Assembly: GCA_002297935.1 (NCBI GenBank)
Contig: DBLC01000070.1
Span: 1-10,799 of the forward strand
DNA from: Dialister sp. UBA734
Lineage (GTDB): Bacteria; Bacillota; Negativicutes; Veillonellales; Dialisteraceae
Direction of reading: 5' to 3'
Length of the DNA stretch: 10,799 bases
The notes below the pieces were generated by a model. That model searched no databases. It was given only the letters and a program-made list of their open reading frames with translations, and had not been told where the DNA came from. The position numbers and the translations under genes are program-made. Positions 6,672 to 10,799 of this stretch are shown here, in pieces. The first letter of the stretch is position 1; each line of letters begins with the position of its first letter.

Positions 6672-6998
6672 AGTGCGTAATGCGAAGTGCGTAGTGCGTA
6701 ATGGTGGTGGCGGCACACAACTTATAAAGTGCCGCAAATATAATAAAGGTTATACTCTATGATTTTGACAGTCTAACAAGTAGTTGCATGCGGCCTACCA
6801 AAAGGTTATAAAGGGTTATATAGGGTTATGTACTTACCGTAAGTTTCATAACCCTATATAACCTTTTTTAACCTTGTCTCTAGCCGGTTTGTATCATTGT
6901 TTGGAGACAGAAATCATAGAGTATAACCTTTTAATAAATTGCGGCGCTTCCAAATATTATGCGCCGCCACCACCATTACGCACTACGCACTTCGCATT
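6672..6998. repeat. Palindromic intergenic element, copy C
   Basis: About 327 bp. The left terminal arm at 6672-6703 has four units; the right arm at 6974-6998 has only three before running into a T-rich stretch. The GC hairpins are GCGGCAC/GTGCCGC (6710-6735) and GCGGCGC/GCGCCGC (6941-6967). Inside, AAGGTTATACTCTATGATTT near 6747 is complementary to AAATCATAGAGTATAACCTT at 6911-6930. At the centre GGTTATATAGGGTTATG (6814-6830) pairs perfectly over 17 bases with 6847-6863, and the loop holds a further ACTTA/TAAGT stem. The element ends 17 bases before the -35 box of the liv promoter. Confidence 0.92.
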
Positions 6999-7015
6999 TT
7001 TTACATAAAATCCTA

Positions 7016-7043
7016 TTGACATTTACCTATAACGTAGTATAAT
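7016..7043 (+). promoter_or_regulatory. Sigma-70/A promoter of the liv operon leader
   Basis: Perfect -35 TTGACA (7016-7021) and perfect -10 TATAAT (7038-7043) with a 16-base spacer. Transcription should begin near 7050, just before the first Stem I of the T-box leader. With both boxes at consensus, control is probably exerted mainly by the leader terminators rather than at initiation. Confidence 0.88.
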
Positions 7044-7060
7044 TTTACTTACAACGAAAG

Positions 7061-7162
7061 AACGAGTAACTAGGATCGGGATAAGCATTTCGTGGAAAGC
7101 GAAGAGAGCTAGTGGTTGGTGTGAACTAGCGGGAAGGGAAATGTAAGCTCACCCGGGAGTTT
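7061..7162 (+). promoter_or_regulatory. T-box Stem I, first copy, specifier CTC (Leu)
   Basis: AACT (7068-7071) pairs with AGTT (7158-7161) and CGGG (7077-7080) with CCCG (7152-7155), below an internal loop of ATAAG (7081-7085) opposite TAAGCTCA (7144-7151). Above the loop, CATTTC (7086-7091) pairs with GAAATG (7138-7143). The distal part has AGAGAG and the stem GCTAGT/ACTAGC around TGGTTGGTGTGA-type sequence, the conserved T-box apical region. The triplet CTC followed by A sits at the canonical specifier position. It would be read by tRNA-Leu(GAG), encoded at 676-761. Confidence 0.8.
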
Positions 7163-7205
7163 CAGAGGGGAATGAAGTAGTCTCTGACGCGGCCAGCGTT
7201 ATTGG

Positions 7206-7318
7206 CATCGAAAAGCGATGATCGGGACAAAGTAAATGATGGTCCATGGCATAGAGAGCCGGCGGAGGGTGCAAGCCGGTACATTCCATGATTTAATATC
7301 ACCTGTGAGCTCCTTTGT
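7206..7318 (+). promoter_or_regulatory. T-box Stem I, second copy, specifier ATC (Ile)
   Basis: Parallel to the first copy: both contain GATCGGGA before the specifier loop. CGGG (7223-7226) pairs with CCTG (7302-7305). The internal loop is ACAAAGT (7227-7233) opposite AATATCA (7295-7301). AAATGATGG (7234-7242) pairs with CCATGATTT (7286-7294) with one G-G mismatch. The distal arm is AGAGAG followed by stem CCGGC/GCCGG at 7259-7279. ATC at 7298-7300 followed by ACC has the same context (TAAx-NNN-ACC) as CTC in the first copy and resembles known isoleucine T-box leaders. Confidence 0.8.
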
Positions 7319-7376
7319 TGAACGTAGTAAATGAAGGCGTTTCTCCACGTTACGGATATGAGCCTGAGTATAATGT

Positions 7377-7431
7377 AGGGTGGTACCGCGCATGTCGCCC
7401 CTATTTCCTAAACGGAAATAGGGGCGTTTTT
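7377..7431 (+). terminator. T-box antiterminator/terminator module 1
   Basis: In the antiterminator AGGG (7377-7380) pairs with CCCT (7399-7402) and GCG (7388-7390) with CGC (7396-7398), leaving the tRNA-binding bulge TGGTACC. The competing terminator pairs CGCCCCTATTTCC (7396-7408) with its exact complement at 7414-7426, followed by five T. The two structures share 7396-7402 and are mutually exclusive, as the T-box mechanism requires. Confidence 0.93.
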
Positions 7432-7478
7432 ATATGGTATTTCCCATCATTAGAAAGTGCTCTTTGAGTGATAAATAC

Positions 7479-7543
7479 AGGGTGGTACCGCGAACCATTT
7501 CGCCCCTGCTGCAATGACGCCAGATTGCAGCAGGGGCGTTTTT
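7479..7543 (+). terminator. T-box antiterminator/terminator module 2
   Basis: A second complete switch. AGGG (7479-7482) can pair with CCCT (7504-7507) and GCG (7490-7492) with CGC (7501-7503), again with bulge TGGTACC. The terminator is a 15-bp perfect stem, 7501-7515 with 7524-7538, followed by five T. Only 47 bases separate it from module 1, too few for another Stem I; the only nearby structure is a weak AAAG/CTTT hairpin (7454-7465). Confidence 0.93.
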
Positions 7544-7575
7544 GTTACTCGTTTTTTATCAATGGTTGTTGGTTG

Positions 7576-7613
7576 TTTGTTGTTGGTTGATTTCCCTAAT
7601 AACCAACAACAAA
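7576..7613. repeat. Hairpin of GTTGTTGGTT repeats before livH
   Basis: TTTGTTGTTGGTT (7576-7588) pairs perfectly over 13 bases with AACCAACAACAAA (7601-7613). The left side is preceded by further GGTTGTT repeats from 7564. It ends 20 bases before the livH ribosome site. There is no T run after it, so it is unlikely to be a terminator. It resembles in design, though not in sequence, the other direct-repeat hairpins of this window. Confidence 0.75.
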
Positions 7614-7648
7614 GAAAAGTTTCTCATTTTGAAAGGAGATTGAAGATC

Positions 7649-8530
7649 GTGTTTTTTCAACAGCTTGTCAACGGTTTAACGCTGGGAAGCGCCTATGCGG
7701 TCATTGCCATCGGCTATACGCTGGTATTCGGCGTATTGAACATCGTCAACATGGCACACGGCGGCATCTTTATGATCGGCGCTTACATCGGGCTGCTTCT
7801 GGTTACGGAAGCGGGATTCGGTATTTTCCCGGCTTTGATTGGTGCTATGATTGGTGGTGCCGTTTTGGGGTATGGACTGGAATTCTTCGCATTGCGTCCG
7901 CTCCGTCGTCGTAAAGTCACCCACCTGGCTCCATTGATTTCTACCATCGGTGTGTCCACTTTCCTGGAAAGTGTGGCGCTGATGATTTGGGGTCCACAGA
8001 CCCGTTCTTTCCCGACTTCCTTCGGCACAGAACTGATGGATTTCGGTGCTTTCAAAATTTCTGGGATTCAGATCATCAGCTTGGGCACCGCTGTGGTTCT
8101 GATGGTTCTCCTGACTTTGATGCTCAATAAGACCAAGATTGGTAAAGCTGTCCGTGCGACTTCTGAAAATGCAGAAACCGCTGGACTTCTGGGAATCAAT
8201 ACAGGCCGTATCATTACCTTCACCGTCATGCTGGCTTCCGCTTTGGGTGCTGCTGCAGGCGTACTGATTGGTCTGTCTTTCAATGCGATCGAACCAACCA
8301 TGGGTACCGCTATGGGCCTGAAAGGCTTGGCAGTCCTCATCATGGGCGGCCTGGGCAATGTAGAAGGCGCTATGGCCGGTGGTTTCATCCTGGGCATTGC
8401 AGAAGTCTTCTCTGTGGCTTATGGTACTTCTTCTTACCGCGATGCGGTGGCATTTGGTATCATCATTCTGATTCTGTTTATTCGTCCTGAAGGCTTGTTC
8501 TCCAAGGCTGGGAAAGGAGGCAGACCGTAA
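7649..8530 (+). CDS. livH: Branched-chain amino acid ABC transporter permease LivH
   Basis: Inner membrane permease of 293 residues, one of two that form the channel for leucine, isoleucine and valine import. It is hydrophobic throughout, with about eight membrane segments. Family motifs are visible: GLTLGSAYAVIAIGYTLVFGVLN (9-31), NMAHGGIFMIGAY (34-46), the cytoplasmic coupling loop GKAVRATSENAETAGLLGIN (165-184) that contacts the ATPases, and LAVLIMGGLGNVEGAMAGG (227-245). I chose GTG 7649 because AGGAG lies at 7634-7638 and the protein then starts MFFQQLVNGL, the usual family start. The longer frame back to ATG 7514 begins inside terminator 2 and is not credible. First gene of the operon, controlled by the T-box leader. 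No livK binding-protein gene lies upstream; it must be downstream or elsewhere. Confidence 0.95.
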   Translation: MFFQQLVNGLTLGSAYAVIAIGYTLVFGVLNIVNMAHGGIFMIGAYIGLLLVTEAGFGIFPALIGAMIGGAVLGYGLEFFALRPLRRRKVTHLAPLISTIGVSTFLESVALMIWGPQTRSFPTSFGTELMDFGAFKISGIQIISLGTAVVLMVLLTLMLNKTKIGKAVRATSENAETAGLLGINTGRIITFTVMLASALGAAAGVLIGLSFNAIEPTMGTAMGLKGLAVLIMGGLGNVEGAMAGGFILGIAEVFSVAYGTSSYRDAVAFGIIILILFIRPEGLFSKAGKGGRP

Positions 8531-9489
8531 TGGAAGATTTATTGAACGGTTATTTCCTGCAGGTCCTGACCTTTGTGTGCATTAACATCATTCTGGCCAT
8601 GACCATTTATATGACCCTCTGCACAGGGATTCTTTCTCTGGGCAATGCGGGCCTCATGAGTTTCGGTGCTTACACCTCTGCAATTCTGACTGCTGAACAC
8701 GGTGTACCTATGCCGATCGGCATTCTTCTTGGCGGTATCGCTGCCACCATTGTTGCGTTAATCATTGGTCTTCCGACCATTCGTCTCCGCGGGCTGTACC
8801 TGGCTATCGCCACCTTAGGGTTCGGCGAAGTGGTCCGCGTTATTGCCCTGAACCTGGACATCACCCATGGTGCCCTGGGCTACTCCGGCATCCCATCCAT
8901 GGCCAGCGTTCTCTCTGACTACGCCAGCGACATGGGCCTTCTGGATGCCCTGGAAATCGACTCTCAGACCGGCGGCCAGCTTCTGATGTGCCTGGTGCTG
9001 GTGGTTCTGGTCGCTCTCATCATTACCTTCTGGTATCGCCTGGAACACTCCCGTGTAGGCCGTGCGATGGCCGCTGTCAAAGCCGATGAATATGCGGCTT
9101 CCCTGACCGGTATCAACGTAGTGCATTACAAAATGATGGCTTTCCTGTTCTCCGCTTTCTTTGCTGGCGTAGCAGGTGCCCTCTATGCCCATGCGACATT
9201 CTTCATCAGCCCAACCGATTTCTCCTGGCACAAAGTAGTAGATATCCTGCTTTACACCGTATTCGGCGGCAGCAACGTCCTCTGGGGCTCCGTTCTCGGT
9301 GCTACCATCCTGACCATCGTTCCGGAATCCCTGCGTTCCCTGGCTGAATACAGAGATATCATCTACGGTGTCATGCTGGTTGCCCTCATGGCCTTCCGTC
9401 CAGACGGCATCCTCTCCTATGATGCTATGAAATGGATTTCCAAGAAATTTGGAAAGAAAGCCAAAGCCGTAGAAGGAGGTAAAAACTGA
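8530..9489 (+). CDS. livM: Branched-chain amino acid ABC transporter permease LivM
   Basis: Second permease of the importer, 319 residues, polytopic. Recognisable LivM features are ILSLGNAGLMSFGAYTSAIL (34-53), LRGLYLAIATLGFGEVVRVIA (86-106), GALGYSGIPSM (114-124) and the coupling loop SRVGRAMAAVKADEYAASLTGIN (174-196). The C-terminal tail after about 300 is basic (KKFGKKAKAVEGGK) and cytoplasmic. The start codon overlaps the livH stop by one base (TAATG), with AAAGGAGG just upstream inside livH, indicating translational coupling. It would pair with LivH and the LivG/LivF ATPases. Confidence 0.95.
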   Translation: MEDLLNGYFLQVLTFVCINIILAMTIYMTLCTGILSLGNAGLMSFGAYTSAILTAEHGVPMPIGILLGGIAATIVALIIGLPTIRLRGLYLAIATLGFGEVVRVIALNLDITHGALGYSGIPSMASVLSDYASDMGLLDALEIDSQTGGQLLMCLVLVVLVALIITFWYRLEHSRVGRAMAAVKADEYAASLTGINVVHYKMMAFLFSAFFAGVAGALYAHATFFISPTDFSWHKVVDILLYTVFGGSNVLWGSVLGATILTIVPESLRSLAEYRDIIYGVMLVALMAFRPDGILSYDAMKWISKKFGKKAKAVEGGKN

Positions 9490-10253
9490 TGCTTCTGGAA
9501 ATGAAAAATGTAGTGAAACAGTTCGGTGGCCTCACCGCTGTTTCCAATATGTCCTTCCACGTAGATAAAGGGGAAATCTTTGGCGTCATCGGACCAAACG
9601 GCGCTGGGAAAACCACCATTTTCAACCTGATCACCGGTGTATACCAGGTGACCGAAGGGGATATCCTCCTGAATGGCACGTCCATCGAAAAAAAGAAACC
9701 TTACGAAATCATCAATATGGGTATTTCCCGTACCTTCCAGAACATCCGCCTCTTCACCGGCATGACAGTTCTGGAAAATATCCTGGTCGGTCATCATGAC
9801 CGACTGAAATCGGGCCTGCTGGCCAGCGTGCTTCACACCTCTTCTCAGAAGAAGGAAGAAGCCGAAGCCAGAGAAGAAGCCATGGAACTTCTGAAATTTG
9901 TCGGACTGGAAAATGATGCCAATCGCTTGGCTACGGAACTCCCATACGGCAAACAGAGAAAACTGGAAATCGCCCGCGCCATGGCAACCCAGCCGCAGCT
10001 CATCCTTTTGGACGAACCAGCCGCTGGTATGAACGACTCCGAAACAGCAGCACTGACCGAACTGATTCGCGGTATTCGTGAGAAATTCGGCATCACCATC
10101 ATCCTTATTGAACACGATATGCAGCTGGTCATGAGCCTTTGCGATCGCGTCATGGTAGTCAACTTCGGTAAAAAACTGGCCGAAGGCGTGCCGGACGAAG
10201 TACAGAATAACCCACAGGTTATCGAAGCCTACTTAGGTAAGGAGGAAGCCTGA
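9489..10253 (+). CDS. livG: Branched-chain amino acid ABC transporter ATPase LivG
   Basis: Cytoplasmic ATP-binding subunit of 254 residues, the normal LivG length. Walker A GPNGAGKTT at 35-43, Q-loop Q84 in RTFQNIRLF, the signature LPYGKQRKLEIARAM (151-165; LivG proteins typically have YGxQR in place of the LSGGQ of other ABC proteins), Walker B LILLDEP (171-177, catalytic E176) and H-loop H209. The extended linker after the Q-loop (about 105-130, rich in E and K) is typical of LivG. The ATG overlaps the livM stop by one base, with GAAGGAGG upstream. It works as a heterodimer with LivF. Confidence 0.96.
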   Translation: MLLEMKNVVKQFGGLTAVSNMSFHVDKGEIFGVIGPNGAGKTTIFNLITGVYQVTEGDILLNGTSIEKKKPYEIINMGISRTFQNIRLFTGMTVLENILVGHHDRLKSGLLASVLHTSSQKKEEAEAREEAMELLKFVGLENDANRLATELPYGKQRKLEIARAMATQPQLILLDEPAAGMNDSETAALTELIRGIREKFGITIILIEHDMQLVMSLCDRVMVVNFGKKLAEGVPDEVQNNPQVIEAYLGKEEA

Positions 10254-10799
10254 TGTTACTTGAACTGAAAAATATCGAAGCCGCTTACGGCAACATCAAA
10301 GCACTGAAAGGCATCAACCTTGCCGTACCGGAAGGAAAAATCGTCACCCTGATTGGAGCCAATGGGGCAGGGAAATCCACCACCATGAAAACCATCATGG
10401 GTGTCATGAAACCTATCGCCGGGGACATCCTTTTCAAAGGCGAATCCCTGGTGGGAAAGAAAACCTACGACATCGTCAACCACGGCGTCGTATTGGTACC
10501 AGAAGGTCGTCAGATTCTCCAGGGAATGACCGTTAGAGAAAACCTGGAACTGGGTGCTTACCAGAGAAAAGATACACAGGGAATCAGCGAAGACCTGTCC
10601 AAAGTGTTTGAAAGATTCCCGAGGCTCTTCGAAAGACAGAGCCAGTTCGCCGGTACCCTGTCCGGCGGCGAACAGCAGATGCTGGCTATGGGACGCGCAC
10701 TTATGTCAAATCCAAAGATTATCCTTATGGATGAGCCTTCGATGGGTCTTTCACCGCTTTTGGTTTCGGAAATATTCGAAATCATAAAGGAAGTTTCAA
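10253..10799 (+). CDS. livF: Branched-chain amino acid ABC transporter ATPase LivF (partial, cut by window end)
   Basis: Starts at ATG 10253, overlapping the livG stop by one base with AAGGAGG upstream. 182 residues are visible of an expected 235 or so; the frame stays open to the window edge. Walker A GANGAGKST at 35-43, LVPEGRQIL (81-89) at the Q-loop position with the PEGR typical of LivF, signature LSGGEQQ (136-142), Walker B IILMDEP (156-162, E161). The missing C-terminus would hold the H-loop. Codon choice in the last 100 bases looks different from the upstream part (see findings). Confidence 0.95.
   Translation, partial: MLLELKNIEAAYGNIKALKGINLAVPEGKIVTLIGANGAGKSTTMKTIMGVMKPIAGDILFKGESLVGKKTYDIVNHGVVLVPEGRQILQGMTVRENLELGAYQRKDTQGISEDLSKVFERFPRLFERQSQFAGTLSGGEQQMLAMGRALMSNPKIILMDEPSMGLSPLLVSEIFEIIKEVS

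Larger units (their letters stand above)
7050..7544 (+). ncRNA. T-box riboswitch leader with two Stem I domains and two antiterminator modules
   Basis: Leader RNA of about 495 nt upstream of livH. T-box leaders bind tRNA by codon-anticodon pairing in Stem I, and an uncharged CCA end then stabilises an antiterminator, allowing read-through. Two copies of the T-box sequence AGGGTGGTACCGCG lie at 7377-7390 and 7479-7492, each followed by a strong terminator. Two Stem I distal arms beginning AGAGAGC occur at 7103-7130 and 7253-7280. Specifier candidates at matching positions are CTC (7148-7150, Leu) and ATC (7298-7300, Ile). No T-box sequence lies between the two Stem I domains. The UGGU in both T-boxes fits tRNAs with discriminator A, as tRNA-Leu has and tRNA-Ile normally has. 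The T-box identity is secure; the dual architecture is my structural reading by eye. Confidence 0.9.

Noticed and set aside
5922..6737. 271-codon minus-strand frame
   Set aside because: It is antisense to the 233-residue gene, starts inside repeat copy C and is rich in His and Phe; the + strand gene has a good ribosome site and better composition.
7163..7205. Hidden antiterminator between the two Stem I domains
   Set aside because: No AGGGTGG-type T-box sequence or terminator with T run is present; only a CAGAG/CTCTG hairpin (7163-7167 with 7182-7186) is visible.
7199..7393. 64-codon minus-strand frame in the liv leader
   Set aside because: Covers the second Stem I and T-box 1, which are explained as structured RNA.
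7514..7648. N-terminal extension of livH from ATG 7514
   Set aside because: The ATG is inside the 15-bp stem of terminator 2, and the added residues do not resemble LivH; GTG 7649 has AGGAG upstream.

Overview
The window looks like chromosomal DNA from a bacterium of the Firmicutes, most likely a diderm Negativicute (an Acidaminococcus/Phascolarctobacterium/Megasphaera-like organism). The reasons are a transcriptional T-box leader, strong AGGAGG ribosome binding sites, a clustered tRNA array and a gram-negative-style lytic transglycosylase beside polA and coaE. This placement is inference from gene content, not from a database match. All protein genes and tRNAs lie on the + strand.

Layout. 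Positions 1-881 hold ten tRNA genes packed head to tail (Gly, Asn, Gln, Lys, Glu, Val, Asp, Phe, Leu-GAG, Leu-CAG), closed by an intrinsic terminator at 886-918. A hairpin built from GTGACTGG repeats (931-1040) precedes the polA promoter. Then come polA (1131-3707), coaE (4107-4715), a small membrane-anchored lytic transglycosylase (5015-5605) and a 233-residue protein I do not recognise (5943-6644). Three of the gaps among these genes hold about 270-345-bp palindromic repeat elements with GTGCGTAATG-type terminal repeats, and a fourth gap holds a related core without those ends.

The last part is a branched-chain amino acid ABC importer operon, livH-livM-livG-livF (7649 to the window edge), with each start codon overlapping the preceding stop. 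It is preceded by a consensus promoter (7016-7043) and a roughly 495-nt T-box leader. This leader is the most unusual object here. It appears to contain two consecutive Stem I domains, with specifier triplets CTC (Leu) and ATC (Ile) at equivalent positions. These are followed by two complete antiterminator/terminator modules (T-boxes at 7377 and 7479), the second without a Stem I of its own. The simplest reading is a nested or concatenated T-box that senses both uncharged tRNA-Leu and tRNA-Ile before allowing expression of the importer for those amino acids. A tRNA-Leu(GAG) that matches the CTC specifier is encoded in the same window.

The other theme is hairpins whose arms are built from short direct repeats. 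Three unrelated repeat families (GTGACTGG, GTGCGTAATG and GGTTGTT) share this design, always with the G/T-rich arm first on the + strand.
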